From contig OZ026566.1 of assembly GCA_964020155.1 (NCBI GenBank), forward strand, positions 20,001 to 84,000: DNA of 64,000 bases, given 5' to 3'. The position numbers and the translations under genes were made by a program. The stretch is from Chondrilla cf. caribensis (Eukaryota > Porifera > Demospongiae > Chondrillida > Chondrillidae). Of the stretch, positions 47,313 through 64,000 are shown piece after piece. The number at the start of each line of letters is the position of its first letter. Positions within the stretch are counted from its first letter, which is position 1. The notes beneath the pieces are model-generated. The model worked only from the letters and a program-made list of their open reading frames with translations. It made no database searches and had not been told where the DNA came from.

Positions 47313-48392
47313 ACATGTACACGTCACAATGTTTGATACCTATCAACGGTTGTAGGGTTTTCATGAAGTACTGTATTCTTATTATGTTGAGAAAGGTGAG
47401 ATATCTCCCTGTCTGATGAAGTGGGTGTGGTTGATAATGATTGTACTAATTTTAGGGAAATACTCACTGTTGTTCGACCAACCAGTGGAACATAAGGACC
47501 TTTTCACAGCCTATCTTCGTAGCCTTGACAACCCCAATCTCCTCTGGGTGAATGGGATCAACACTAAAGATTTTGAGACAAGCACAGTTGCCTTGGCAAC
47601 ACTTACCAGGAAAGAAAATGTATTACCAAAGAAAAAGGTACAACATTGGCCACATTGTGACCCTAGTGTATTGGCACATTGTGACCCTAGTGTATTGGCA
47701 CATTGTGATCCTAGTGTATTGGCCACATTGTGACCCTAGTGTAATTTGTATGAAGCAATGTATCCTGTCTCTGTAGACCCTGCTGAGTCTCACTAAACTG
47801 TGCAGACTGCTGAATAAGGATTGTTCCGAGAAGACAGAGATGATGGATGCAATCAACAGGGAACTGAAGTACATTTCCTTCCAGGAGAACATCCCCCCAG
47901 GTCTGCTACGTGCTAATGATGTTGATCCTGAGAATCGGAGAGTTTTGACCTGTGAGGAAATGGTCAACGTGAGTTAGCTCATTGTGCAGCCGTCCCCCCT
48001 GTGAGCAGGGACCATGCTGGGCAAGGACTGTTCTAGTGCTCTCCTACTGCCATTCAGCCCTGTCTAGTGCCACACCTAGTGCCACACCTAGTTTTGAATT
48101 TCATTTCTAATCACCTACTAGTGCCACACCCATATTTGTACTCCTCCCCCTCTTCAGTACTACACTGAAAACTACTGTGATGTGAGTGCAGAGGAGAACC
48201 TCCAACACTTCATGTGTGCTCTGGACCTAGCCAATCTATGCAGTCAGGTAATAGGGTGACCATCCTTTAGCAAACAGCAACAAGCTCATCATCTCATTTC
48301 ATAGGTTGACCCTGATGAGGGACATCAACTGAAAGTGTTTGTGTGGTTGAGAGCCATACTCAGAGACAGGTGTGTGTGTGTGTGCATGTGTG

Positions 48393-48436
<44 letters not shown>

Positions 48437-48864
48437 TGTGTGTGTATGTGTGTGCGTGTGTGTGTGCGTGTGACCTACGTAGTGGGATAGCTTATCACTC
48501 TAGTCCATTGCACCATTTCATCTCAGTGATAAATGGGCAACGTTATCACCTGAAGATCCCATTAAAAGTCTACAAAGTACTTTCTTCTTCCAACTGGTGG
48601 AAGCCATTTTCAATGAACTTGTCTCCCAGCAACAGGTTGTCATGGCAGCTAGTGAGTCCTATTTCATTCAACTTTTTGCTGTACTTCACCTCTCATTTGA
48701 CTCCTCTAACAGGAGCTAACCTCTCCCACATTTATCTTGTGGACCTGAAAGAGTTGATGTCAGCCAGAGATATTGCCCACCTGAAAGTTGACTCCAACTT
48801 TGAGTTTCTTATCAAAGCTGGTTATGAGCATGTAACATCCAATCTGCCCGACTTGCCCCAATGA
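42600..48864 (+). CDS. NUP133: NUP133, Y-complex nucleoporin
   Basis: Many-exon gene. First exons, in phase: 42600-42709, 42777-42880, 43010-43095, 43365-43583, 43645-43701, 44025-44123; later exons run to the stop at 48864. NUP133 lies in the nuclear-pore Y complex; its N-terminal beta-propeller carries a membrane-curvature motif and its C-terminal half is alpha-helical. Matches along the length include SGWAVGMTGSKLLAWAV, the ML-YVSRRVSSLFF segment (human MLSGIGRRVSSLFG), SDGLLWQVGG, DEFPAADPRWAE, ELAEKYRDFRTLVEVC, KYSLLFDQPVEHKDLFTAYL, TLLSLTKLCRLLN, KWATLSPEDPIKSLQ and the C-terminus HLKVDSNFEFLIKAGYEHV. The N-terminus is short before the propeller. Introns hold four or more (GT)n tracts and several minisatellites, two (GT)n tracts and one minisatellite starting at the donor. 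Confidence 0.93.
43765..44015. repeat. ~15-bp minisatellite in a NUP133 intron
   Basis: About 17 units of the type tacacaccctcctg, between the exons ending at 43701 and starting at 44025. Confidence 0.95.
44867..44883 (+). repeat. GT tract at a NUP133 5' splice site
   Basis: Exon ends gtgaag at 44866, and the intron opens gtatgtgtgtgtgtgtag. Confidence 0.7.
46039..46100 (+). repeat. (GT)n microsatellite
   Basis: About 30 GT units within a NUP133 intron. Confidence 0.97.
47140..47311 (+). repeat. (GT)n microsatellite starting at a NUP133 5' splice site
   Basis: The exon ends cacgatcaa at 47139 and the next exon begins GGTTTTCATGAAG, which restores the frame YHDQ-GFHEVLYSYY. The intron begins directly with GT repeats and is filled by them for about 170 bp. 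Confidence 0.92.
47638..47742 (+). repeat. 24-bp minisatellite starting at a NUP133 5' splice site
   Basis: Exon ends aagaaaaag at 47637. The intron starts gtacaacattggccacattg and repeats gtattggcacattgtgaccc plus tagt about four times. Confidence 0.9.
48370..48472 (+). repeat. (GT)n microsatellite starting at a NUP133 5' splice site
   Basis: Exon ends cagagacag at 48369 and GT repeats follow immediately with a few CA and CG interruptions. The next exon (TGATAAATGGGCAACG) restores the frame. Confidence 0.92.
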
Positions 48865-49634
48865 ACAGGACTTGATGACTGCTCCACTTCATCACTGCTA
48901 TGTCATTGGGTAACTGTCCTAGGTACACTCTCTATTGGTCATTCACTGCAGACACACCCATGCCACACCCACTGTCACTTGATACAGTATCAAGCTATCA
49001 ATTCATGTATTATTGTAAACGTATTGCACCTTATATTTAAGTACATCTTGCAAGTGATTTGATGTTTTCAAGAATAACCTCCTATTCTCACATCCAAAAC
49101 AAAATGGCTGCACCATGAACCCGATTAACCAGGGCTCAATCTGAGTGTTCTGTACAGCGGGGTCGACAAGCCACATCTCCAACCATCCAATGCTCGCACT
49201 AATTACTATAATTAATGAGTACTATAATATTAATCGGTACTATCACTCTTAAAACTGCTATAATACCACTATACTAAAATCTACATATTCATATCACCAT
49301 GGAGATTTATATTTATCTCAATATCAATAATATAAATAATACACTGGCTTATTGCTCAGTTCCATACAAGTGAATACAATCACATCACACTAGTCCGTAT
49401 TACGGTATACTGGCATGCTGCTATACTGGTGTCCTGTCTCCTCAGTGGTCCTCACCCAATTCAGGGTGAAGGAACTCTACATCGACGAGGACAAGAAACA
49501 CATTAGTGAAGGACTACTAATCACTGGAAGCATCTCATGGTGTGTACTCACTCGAGTTTGCTCTTGTTTCAGCTATTTCCAAGGAATAAACATAACATGA
49601 ACAACTGTAATTCGTGCAGCAAATGAGAGAACAA
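48865..49634. other. intergenic, no clear gene
   Basis: AT-rich region downstream of NUP133. A plus-strand frame at 49415-49600 has an exon-like piece (QFRVKELYIDEDKKHISEGL) flanked by a tcctcag acceptor and a gtgtgt donor, but no continuing exon or family was recognised. Confidence 0.4.
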
Positions 49635-49760
49635 CTAACCTGAAATGGGTATTTTGTAGATACCATACCCTGTTATCAAGAAACCGACTAATAATACCCT
49701 GATTGGCCGGAAGAAAGGCAATGATGCTCTGATACGACTCACTACTCCTGCTAGAACCAT
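49635..49760 (-). CDS. tiny single-pass membrane protein, possibly ATP5MJ/6.8-kDa proteolipid-like
   Basis: A 41-residue frame starting at ATG 49760 (aaaATGG context), downstream of a good acceptor (ttctcttcag). The protein is basic and aromatic at first (SRIRASLPFFRPIRV) and then has one hydrophobic helix LLVGFLITGYGIYKI. The pattern of aromatic-basic stretch, helix with GxxxG-like glycines and a YKI end resembles the ATP synthase accessory subunit ATP5MJ, but the match is weak. A donor-like gttagt overlaps the stop, so the true C-terminus may lie in another exon. Confidence 0.35.
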   Translation of the reverse strand: MVLAGVVSRIRASLPFFRPIRVLLVGFLITGYGIYKIPISG

Positions 49761-50006
49761 TTTTCAATCTGAAGAGAATGAAGTTAGCTCAAACACTGGT
49801 AAAAGAACTGATAAAACCTGATGTACTTTAGCCTTTGCCTAAAAGGAACGTTTCGAATTCAAATATCACTGCGCACTGGAAGTGGGAAGCGGGATAGGTT
49901 GTCATGTGACAGTCACATGAATAGAATGTAGACTATTTCCGTGATCGTATTCATACAAAACCTTTTCCTTTTTCCCTCTAAAAACCGTCTTGTGAGGGAT
50001 ACGGAG

Positions 50007-52745
50007 ATGGAAAGCGACAGCTCCGGTGGAGATCAGTCCCTTATAGCTCTGGCAACAAAGCTAGCACAGGTGGGTTCTAAGTTTATCTGTGGAGGCTGAC
50101 CTAGTGTTGGGGGGTCCGTACGGAGAGTTGGAAGTCGTTCGTCGTATGATGAAAGTGGCTACCATCATGAAGTTGAAGTTCAGATCGATTGTGGACTGTA
50201 TGCCATTATTCATTGTCTCGCATTAGGTTCAGTTTCGTTTGCGTCAGTTATCAAGAGCAGATGAACAAACTAGAGAGCTTCTCTTGAAGGACCTGGAGAA
50301 ATTCGCCTTTGACAATAAAATAGACGGGCTGTCTTATGACACAGCGGCTGACAGCGAAGAGGTATAGCGACCACCCTCTGCTTACACTTCTTCATGTCTA
50401 GTCATGTACAAGTGATCCTTGCTCGGTGTTCCTAGGGTTCCACGGAATACCAACAAAGGAAGATCATAGAACATCTCAAACAGCAAGTAGACCAGCTGGA
50501 GCGGGAGGTAATGGCCGTGTATGCCTAGTGCATGCCTCTGTGTATGTACATGATGTACTGACAGACATAGTTTTTTGTGAAGTTTACATAATTACTAATG
50601 AAATGTTGTTGTCATAGGTAGTACCTGTGTTTTAATCAAATTTAAATGCCACCTGTCTGCGCTTGAAGGTGCTATATATGTATTCAGTGGAGTGTTCATG
50701 TTTAATTGTAGTGTGCTAAGTCTACATCAAAAGAAGTGGTGAATGAACATCTCTCTGTTAGAGAATTGAAGTTAGTGCTCTCAGAGTGTTGCTGTTTGTC
50801 AAGTTTGGTGTAAATTATGGTTGTTTCCATAGAAACCAGTTAGGGAGCCATCTTGCCTCTTTAGTTTCCAGAGAAGAAGAGATGGAGGAAGTGAGTGCCA
50901 TCAGTGACCTTGCTGGCCCTTGACTGGTCACGTGTACCTGACGATGTGTTCACTGTGTGGTTCTGCTCTGTTAAGGAGTTGGGAGAGAATGGAGCAGTCA
51001 TTCCAAAGCTGTCACCACCACCTCTGAAACTTGGTACCAAAGGGAGTGTCCCTAAGCCCTTCACTCCACCCATCAGACATGTTCACTTTGAGATATCGTC
51101 ATCAGTTGATCTCAAGGAGGACATTCCAGTTTCCCCTAAGGGTGCTCCTGTGACCACACCCACTATTTCTGCTGACAAACTCCCTCCTGTCCAAATTAGT
51201 AGTAATAATGGAGAACAGCGAATGTCACAACAGTTGCTGGCAGCTCTGGGAGACGAGGACAATGAAGATGGGCAGCAGGTGAGTGTTGTGGGGTGTGGGG
51301 GCGGCAAATATCCTTGTTTGGGAGTACAGGCTGTACGAATGATCTTCGCTTGTTCTTTTAGGAAAAACATGAAAAAGATTCTCTGTGGAAAAAATCTTTG
51401 GTTGCCGTGGAAACAACAGTGTGGTTGTGTGGTAGTGCATTGGGGCGAATGGTGACATGCAGCTCAACAAGGGCTCTGTCGCCCCCAGCAACAGAAACTA
51501 ATCAGTTGAGGTATTTTGTATGTGGTATATTGCACTGTGTATGTATCAATTTCCTATTTGTCTCAATATCTCCACAGACATGACATCAAACATTTGGAGG
51601 AGATTGTCAGTGGACTTGTCACTATCACGGACAAAATGAATACCCTATCTATAGGAGCCCCAGAGGTTACTAGAAGAGACGATAGTTAACATTTCATTGT
51701 GTGTGCATTCATGTCTATGAAGTGGTGGTTTTTGCATATGTAGACCAGCCAGATGGAGGGTGACTTCCGGACTTTAGTGTCTGATGACCTTGTTGACACT
51801 CTTGGGAGCTTGCTGGAACACGGGCTTGATAAAGTTAGTCCATTGCGTCTCTTGTGTAGGACCATTGCATTAATTGACTATATGTGATTTGTCAGGTCAA
51901 GTGTGTACCGGAGAATGCTCGTAAAGGAGAGTTTAGTGTGAAGATGTCAGGAGGCATGAAGGGACATTGGGCTGTGTGGAAAGTGTTTCAAGAGTTTTAC
52001 AGAATGAAGGTAGTTTTATCAAAAAATAAAATATGTACGTATGTTTTGAAGTTACTACATGCTTGTCTCTACCTCAAGGGAGGAGATGTTCATAGCAGTG
52101 TTCCCCTACACAAGCTCTCCAGCTCATTTTCTTTGCCAGTTGAGAATGGTCTACCACCCAAGAAGGTTAGAGCAATATGCACACCACACTCTTGACACAA
52201 GCAGCTACTCTTCCCCCAACCAACTACCCTCAGAGCCTGCTGACCTGCATACACAAGGCTGAGAAGGTGTGCGAGCCTGTTCCTCCTACGGAAGCACCCA
52301 ACCTCAAGCTATGCTACCTGTTGATACAAGGCTTCAAGTATGTGCAGTACTATCTTATTGTAGTGCAATGGTGTATCTGTACACTCTCTTCTGTCCATCA
52401 GCATTGGGTATCTGAAGGAATGGTTACACTCAATTGTGACTACAGAACAGTTGGTCGAGAATTTTTATCACGGATATTCCTTTGTATCATCTGCAGGTGT
52501 GTTAATGTAATGATCTTCTCTTCAATTCGCCAGAGCTATGTACCTGTTGTGGTTAACATGCTTCCAGTCTGTAATGTGCTTTTGATGACCTCAGTGGTGT
52601 TGTTGTATAAATTTGTTCCCACTTTGTAATAGGTTTCAGGCCTGCTTTTCCACAACTAGAACGGCTCAAGAGACTCTCACCTCATCCCGTTATTAATTTC
52701 CATATTCATGATTTCATATCAAGTGATGCTTTCCTAACTTCATAA
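50007..52745 (+). CDS. RUN-domain protein, RUNDC1-like
   Basis: Multi-exon gene; first exons 50007-50069 and 50227-50361, last coding exon ends at 52745. The N-terminal part is coiled coil (LRQLSRADEQTRELLLKDLE, then KFAFDNKIDGL, and QQRKIIEHLKQQVDQLERE), followed by a Ser/Pro-rich linker. The C-terminal part looks like a RUN domain: LVSDDLVDTLGSLLEHGLDK, GHWAVWKVFQEFYRMK, and the helix IGYLKEWLHSIVTTEQLVEN. In RUNDC1 the same order (coiled coil, then RUN) is found. RUN domains bind small GTPases or adaptors, but the partner here is unknown. Middle exons were not resolved base by base. Confidence 0.6.
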
Positions 52746-53080
52746 AAATCAAATAATTTTTTTGTTATAACATTTGTAACTATTACAAAGACATTCATCA
52801 TCATCATCATCCCTTGTATTTGGCGCTATTTGTTCGACCAATCAAACTGCTGTGCGAATGACGTCACGATTTACACCCACCTTGACTGAAAAATGGCGTC
52901 CTAAGGCACTTTGTAGAGTTGAAAGAGAAGCTCTTGGAGAATAGATAGTCGAAATTATCCTGACCTGCCGAAGGAATCTGATATTAAGCATAACGAAACT
53001 CTTTGGAAATTTATTGCATGTATTGTGTATGAGTTTGTGTCCTAAACCAAGTTTATCTTTGTTTGTCGAATGATCGTACA
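52746..53080. other. RUNDC1-like / PP2A-B56 spacer with YY1-type motif
   Basis: A short TCA repeat (about 52796-52811) and aaaATGGCGTCC at about 52892, a YY1-like motif with a short upstream frame, before the B56 start. No separate gene seen. Confidence 0.45.
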
Positions 53081-54527
53081 ATGATTAGAAAAGGAAATCA
53101 GAAAAATAAAGTGAGTTAAAAAGGCTTTTCTTTCTTTTGTGTTCTCTGTGCCCAGTGATTTTTAGTGAATTTTTCCACTTTTCCTTTCACACGTGTATGT
53201 ATGAAGCCATTTTAAGCACTACCCTTTTTCCTCCATCTCTTGAAGGGAGCGCAGAAAGGTGGCGACGGGAAGCAAAAGGAAAATGGCGACCCCAAAGGAG
53301 ATGTGAGTCCCACATTCGTTTGCAAACTCATTCATAGCTAACTTTAATTTTGGTAAACTTGTAGAGTTCAAGGCTACATCCACCCCACTCCACTCATGGG
53401 GGGCCTCCTCCTTCAGTTATCAATCGGTTAATAGCTGACCCCAAACTGAGGCGGCAAGGCTCAGGAAGCAGAGGGTCATCACGGTACAACATCACTACAA
53501 AGAGGGACATCCAAAAGCTACCTGCCTTGAAAGGTATGCTCTTAGACTACATGGACGTGTGTGGCTTGTTGGCCTAGTCGTGCGGTGCAGGCACACCACT
53601 GATGCTATGTACTGATGTATTGAATGTCCTTTGTAGATGCATCGCAAGACAAACGAGAGGATCTGTTTGTTCAGAAGTTACGACAATGTTGTGTCATCTT
53701 TGACTTTGCTCTTGACCCCCTGAGTGACTTGAAGTATAAGGAAGTGAAGAGGAGTGCTCTGAATGAACTGGTGGAGTACGTTACACAGTCTAGAGGGGTG
53801 GTCACTGAAGCCATTTATCCCGAAGCTGTTCACATGGTGAGTGCATTACTATATTGACACAGATCGCATACCTTTATCATCTTGTGTAATGCAATATATG
53901 TGAGTCCATTGACTACAGCATGCCTGTGGTCTTGATGGTTGTACCATTTCCTGACATTGATAATTTATCTTGTAGTTTGCAGCAAATGCCTTCCGAACCC
54001 TCCCACCAGCCAGCAGTCCTGCAGGAGTTGAATATGATCCAGAAGAGGATGACCCTGCCCTGGAGCCTTCCTGGCCACACCTACAGGTACTGAGATAACT
54101 CTTGTTTGTGTTGTGTTCACAAAGTGCAAATGATGGACCAGCTATTGTAGGAGGCCACCCAGTGACTGTGCAGCACTTGCTAGATAGTATCTGATGCACT
54201 TTGAATGCCAAAGTACTGGTTACCCTTGAGTGGGTGGAGTGACTCCGCCCACTAACAATCATTCGTAGCCCTCTTACTGAGCACAACCCACTCTTCCTTG
54301 TAGATTGTTTATGAATTCTTTTTGAGATTTTTGGAAACCCAAGATTTCCAGCCAAACATTGCTAAGAAATTCATAGATCAGAAATTTTGTCTTCAGTTAT
54401 TGGAATTGTTTGACAGTGAGGACCCTAGAGAGAGGGATTTTCTCAAGACAACCCTCCACAGAATTTATGGAAAGTTTTTAGGGCTGAGAGCATATATTAG
54501 AAAACAAATCAGTAATATCTTCTACAG

Positions 54528-54593
<66 letters not shown>

Positions 54594-56255
54594 TTCAATG
54601 GTAGTTGTGCCTGTGCCCCGTAGGTTCATATATGAGACTGAACGACACAACGGAGTGGCTGAGCTGCTGGAAATCCTTGGAAGGTTGGATTGGTTCAGTT
54701 TATTTTGTGTGTTGCATTTCATCTGATCGTCCCTATTTGTAGCATAATCAATGGCTTTGCCCTTCCCTTGAAAGAGGAGCACAAGGCCTTCCTCTTGCGT
54801 GTGCTGGTTCCCTTGCACATTGTGAAGACACTCAGTATGTACCATCCACAGCTTGCCTACTGCGTGGTGCAATTCCTAGAGAAGGATCCCTCTCTAACTG
54901 AGCCTGTCGTGATGGGACTGCTCAAGTATTGGCCCAAGACACACAGCCCAAAGGAAGTGAGTCATCTCACCCGACAGTGTTTTTGTACTTGTGGACAAAG
55001 GTGGTTGCTATGATGAGGACCGCAGGGGTCCAGATCCTCCTGCATGTGAGGGGAGGGCTGATGGCCACGCCCAGTCAGTGTTGTCTGAGGGTGTGGCTAC
55101 AGTGAGACTTGCACCCACTGAGCAACCCCCGTCTCATCCTGTTTGTTAGTGGTTACAGTCATTCTGAGCTGTTAGTGAGGGTATGTGTTTGGTTGTAGGT
55201 GATGTTTTTGAATGAGTTTGAAGAGATACTGGACATCATTGAGCCCGGAGAGTTTGTAAAAGTACAAGACCCACTGTTTAGACAAATAGCCAGATGTATT
55301 TCCAGCCCACATTTCCAGGTATGTATGCATGCACTGAGTTGTGGTGTGTATAACTAGTTCACACCATGTGCGTTGTTGTGTTGTCAGGTCTGTTACTCAT
55401 GTGTTTGTTACATCTTGTTCTCTGTTGCCAGGTTGCTGAGAGAGCTCTGTATTTCTGGAACAACGACTACATAATGACACTTGTACAGGAGAACAGTGGA
55501 GCTATCATCCCAATAGTGTTCCCAGCGTTGTTCAGAAACTCAAAAAACCACTGGAACAAGTACGTAGGTTGTGGTGTTGTATGCTAGGGCCAGTTGTCCT
55601 GTGACACCATGGCCAATGTAGCCACTGTGCTTTGTGTTCATAGGACCATTCAAGGACTCATTTACAATGCTCTCAAGTTGTTCATGGACATGAATCAGAA
55701 GCTGCTGGACGACTGCACAGCCAAATACAAGGAACAAGTAGCAAGGTGAGTGTAACACTGCCCAACTAGAGCCATCCTTGTTCTTGACTGTACCTTGTGG
55801 ATCTGCAGTGAAGGACTAGTGCTTCAGGATAAGGTCGAGAAGTGGGCTAAAATGGAGAAGATGGCTTTGGAGAATCCAGTGGTATGTTTGTGGGTCATTG
55901 TTGATTGCTCTGTGTGGTTGACGTCACCCAACCCAACTTGTCATGTAGGCTGGTAGGTTGGCAGAGCTTCCAAAGGGTACTGATATAGCCAATCACATTC
56001 CAACTCCTGAAATGGAGGACTTAGACTCTGACTTGATCAGTGAAGTTAGTTCAACCTAATGTCTGCCAACTTTTTTCTTTTGTCATGTTCCTTTTCTGAT
56101 CCCCTCAGCCACCACCAAATGCTTATCGGCAGATGTTGCCACGAAGAAAGTCTGCGATTGCACACGACATAGACACTGTGCAAGCTCTTAACAAATATAA
56201 GAAAGTGGACAAGGACCTGAAGTCCACTTCTGAAGGACAAGTGGGGGCTTCCTAG
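53081..56255 (+). CDS. PPP2R5: PP2A B56 regulatory subunit (PPP2R5 family, C/D type)
   Basis: About 14 exons, first ones 53081-53110 and 53246-53302; stop at 56253-56255. B56 subunits direct PP2A to substrates carrying LxxIxE motifs. After a basic Gln/Lys N-terminus and a Ser-rich segment, the HEAT-like B56 domain runs almost uninterrupted: [139 protein letters not shown] and NWNK-like NHWNK. The C-terminal tail ends with a basic RRKS motif and KYKKV, like the vertebrate gamma/delta isoforms. One exon ends at 54527 and its intron opens gtttgtgtgtgtgtg. Confidence 0.95.
54528..54590 (+). repeat. (GT)n microsatellite at a B56 5' splice site
   Basis: After the donor gtttgt the intron is about 27 GT units. 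Confidence 0.9.
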
Positions 56256-56360
56256 TCGCATTGTCTGAGTATAGAGTTGTATAAAACATAACTTATGTAC
56301 ATTTGTACCATCTTGTTCTTTGTGGGCCTTGCTGTGATTAAATATCATTTTGTATGTCTA

Positions 56361-56361
<1 letters not shown>

Positions 56362-56392
<31 letters not shown>
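56362..56392 (+). repeat. (GT)n tract
   Basis: About 14 GT units downstream of the B56 gene. Confidence 0.9.
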
Positions 56393-56395
<3 letters not shown>

Positions 56396-56673
56396 TGTAC
56401 GATGTCAGAAGCCAACCAAATAACACGCTGGATATGGGATATTGTTGTAATGTTGTAATTTTATTTTATGTAAGAACTTGTACATGGAAGTAAGAGCAAC
56501 TTATTCTTAGTATTATGGTGATTGTTATAGTAATATCAAGTGTATTCCTGATAGATATTTTGTTATATACGTATGGTGTTTGTAATTGAATTAAAATCAT
56601 TAAAACACTGCTATGTAAAAAGAATACATTTGAAAACCACGTGAACACAACACACAATAAAGTGAACTTTGGA

Positions 56674-57798
56674 TTAATAGGAATTAACTACTGATGTCCA
56701 GACATCCCCAAGGGAATTACCCCAAACCAATCCCATCGTATGGGATGGTAAAAACACAAGGGTATTAACAGAATGTGCTGTATCCATGACAACAAAATCT
56801 TTCTGAAGAAATTCCTTTATACCGCAAGCTCCACAAGGTCTCCACATAACTCGGATCAGCGAGGGATGGCGGTTCGGCAGCCGATAGAGGACGAGAATGC
56901 AGTTGACATGAGGTGACACGGACATGCTGAAGGGTAGTTCAGGAAGCCGACAGTTGGCCACCACTTGACCCAGAGTGTTCTGGAGGAGAGAGACACATCT
57001 TATTGCTCCCTGGGTGAAGTAGAAGAACATGTTGTTTCTCATTGAGTATGACTCTGGTCCCTCAATACGGACATCACTCTCCAAGGTTTGCAAGAGTTCT
57101 GTTGAACGGAGTGGACGATTGGTGTGGGGGGAGGGATACAAACGGAGCTTATTGGGTGAGCTAGGATCAAAGAATGCATGCTGTGTACAAGAACTGGCAA
57201 CGACAGAAAAACAACCATCATTGGAGTATACAGCCAGCGGTGTTATGGCGGACATTTTGTAGATAGCAATGCTGCACAAGTGAGTGGTGCTACAATGGAG
57301 GAGGTTCACTTTATCAGAAGTACAGACCAACAAGAGATTTGGCAGGGTTGGGTGGAAGGAAATGCATAAAACCGGAGATCCATCGCTGCTGTGCCACGTT
57401 GACAAACACTCAGCTGTGTGAATATTCCATGCTTTAATTTTCCCTTCCAAGTCACCTGCTAAGAGTAAATGAGGCTTAGTTGGATGGAATGCCATGCACC
57501 AAGGGGACCTCCCGTGTCCTTGCAAAGATCTCACAAGTTTACATCTTGGTATTAATGAAAACACCAGAATCTCGCGTGATCCGTGCGCAGTTACCATGTA
57601 TTCCGAGTCCGGCGAAAATACGACTCGAAATGAGGACTTGCGACCTTCAGTAATCCTTTTCTTGGCGAACGCCGACGATTTGAAAGAGAAATACCGAATT
57701 TCACATGCAGATTGAACCTTATGGTGTATTCTTGATCCTTTATACTCCCTTTCCACTAATAAAAAATGCAGTTTGCAATTGTTGCTGCTGGTAGCCAT
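56674..57798 (-). CDS. AMBRA1-like WD40 protein, intronless
   Basis: Single-exon, 374 residues. Its WD40 repeats resemble the N-terminal propeller half of AMBRA1, the autophagy regulator and CRL4 substrate receptor for cyclin D: VVFSPDSEYMVTAHGSREIL, LVRSLQGHGRSPWCMAFHPT, LLAGDLEGKIKAWNIHTAEC, and SPVLCISFHPTLPNLLLVCT align with its first three repeats (human has VFSPDRTLLASTHVN, LIGHRRTPWCVTFHPT, ASGCLDGEVRIWDLHGG, ASLAFHPTAQLLLIAT). Later residues (about 200-374) fit a continuing propeller. The long disordered middle of vertebrate AMBRA1 is absent, so this may be a short AMBRA1 form or a related WD40 protein. It is head to head with ATG2. Confidence 0.7.
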   Translation of the reverse strand: MATSSNNCKLHFLLVEREYKGSRIHHKVQSACEIRYFSFKSSAFAKKRITEGRKSSFRVVFSPDSEYMVTAHGSREILVFSLIPRCKLVRSLQGHGRSPWCMAFHPTKPHLLLAGDLEGKIKAWNIHTAECLSTWHSSDGSPVLCISFHPTLPNLLLVCTSDKVNLLHCSTTHLCSIAIYKMSAITPLAVYSNDGCFSVVASSCTQHAFFDPSSPNKLRLYPSPHTNRPLRSTELLQTLESDVRIEGPESYSMRNNMFFYFTQGAIRCVSLLQNTLGQVVANCRLPELPFSMSVSPHVNCILVLYRLPNRHPSLIRVMWRPCGACGIKEFLQKDFVVMDTAHSVNTLVFLPSHTMGLVWGNSLGDVWTSVVNSY

Positions 57799-57909
57799 GT
57801 TGGAATAGGAATGAGGTCATGTATTATAAATAGTAAGAAGGGAATTTATCATATGACATCGTACACAAACCAGGCAACTGTTCAAGGATATACAAGCAGA
57901 ACTGGAAAA
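57799..57909. promoter_or_regulatory. bidirectional promoter, AMBRA1-like / ATG2
   Basis: 111 bp between the two start codons. The minus-strand ATG lies in aacATGGCTAC. No TATA box was seen on either side. Confidence 0.6.

Positions 57910-64000
<6,091 letters not shown>

Noticed and set aside
49415..49600. plus-strand exon-like piece
   Set aside because: It has plausible splice signals, but no neighbouring exon or family was found, and the minus strand of the adjoining segment carries a better candidate.

Overview
This window is nuclear DNA of an animal with a compact genome. Genes have many short introns, intergenic gaps are often under 300 bp, and protein-coding loci are interleaved on both strands. 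Conserved metazoan genes (YY1, LIN52/DREAM, TGF-beta-type ligand, IL-17-type cytokines, KCTD3/SHKBP1, TOGARAM, FRMD8) rule out a prokaryote, plant or fungus. The style (compact, non-vertebrate, very rich in intronic minisatellites and (GT)n tracts) would fit a sponge or another early-branching invertebrate, but the species cannot be fixed from sequence alone.

Layout. 1-2.2 kb: gene-poor, with a tRNA-derived SINE and a degraded non-LTR retroelement tail. 2.2-2.6 kb: LIN52 (+). 2.7-17.3 kb: a cytokine district with four intronless IL-17-like genes (-) and one two-exon TGF-beta-type gene (-), with COG2 (+) inserted between the first and second IL-17 genes, and a partial duplicate of the 3' end of COG2 at 15.1-15.4 kb. 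17.5-24.4 kb: a KCTD3/SHKBP1 orthologue (-, 16 exons). 24.6-29.6 kb: TOGARAM1-like TOG/HEAT protein (+). 29.6-30.6 kb: NUDT14 (-). 30.7-32.7 kb: YY1 (+). 32.9-34.6 kb: TIMM50 (-). 35.0-35.6 kb: MEA1 (-). 35.7-37.0 kb: TOMM20 (+). 37.2-40.6 kb: FRMD8 (+). 41.3-41.8 kb: SAYSD1 (+). 41.8-42.5 kb: DNPH1 (-). 42.6-48.9 kb: NUP133 (+). 49.6-49.8 kb: a tiny single-pass membrane protein (-). 50.0-52.7 kb: RUNDC1-like (+). 53.1-56.3 kb: PP2A B56 subunit (+). 56.7-57.8 kb: intronless AMBRA1-like WD40 protein (-). 57.9 kb to the window edge: ATG2 (+, 3' truncated by the window).

Two promoter styles are visible. The secreted-cytokine genes each carry a TATA-like box just upstream. Many housekeeping genes sit in head-to-head pairs separated by 58-262 bp (KCTD3/TOGARAM1, NUDT14/YY1, MEA1/TOMM20, DNPH1/NUP133, AMBRA1-like/ATG2), and many initiation codons lie inside an AAnATGGC motif like the YY1 binding site. 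Gene neighbourhoods are suggestive: two mitochondrial import genes (TIMM50, TOMM20) lie about 1.1 kb apart, and two autophagy-related genes (AMBRA1-like, ATG2) share a 111-bp promoter.

The most unusual signal is structural. Many introns hold minisatellites or (GT)n tracts whose first repeat unit begins exactly at the 5' splice site (and, in one case, whose last unit forms the 3' splice site), so that extra splice-site-like sequences are tandemly reiterated along the intron. All exon coordinates were worked out by hand from GT/AG sites, reading phase and remembered family alignments; no search was run.
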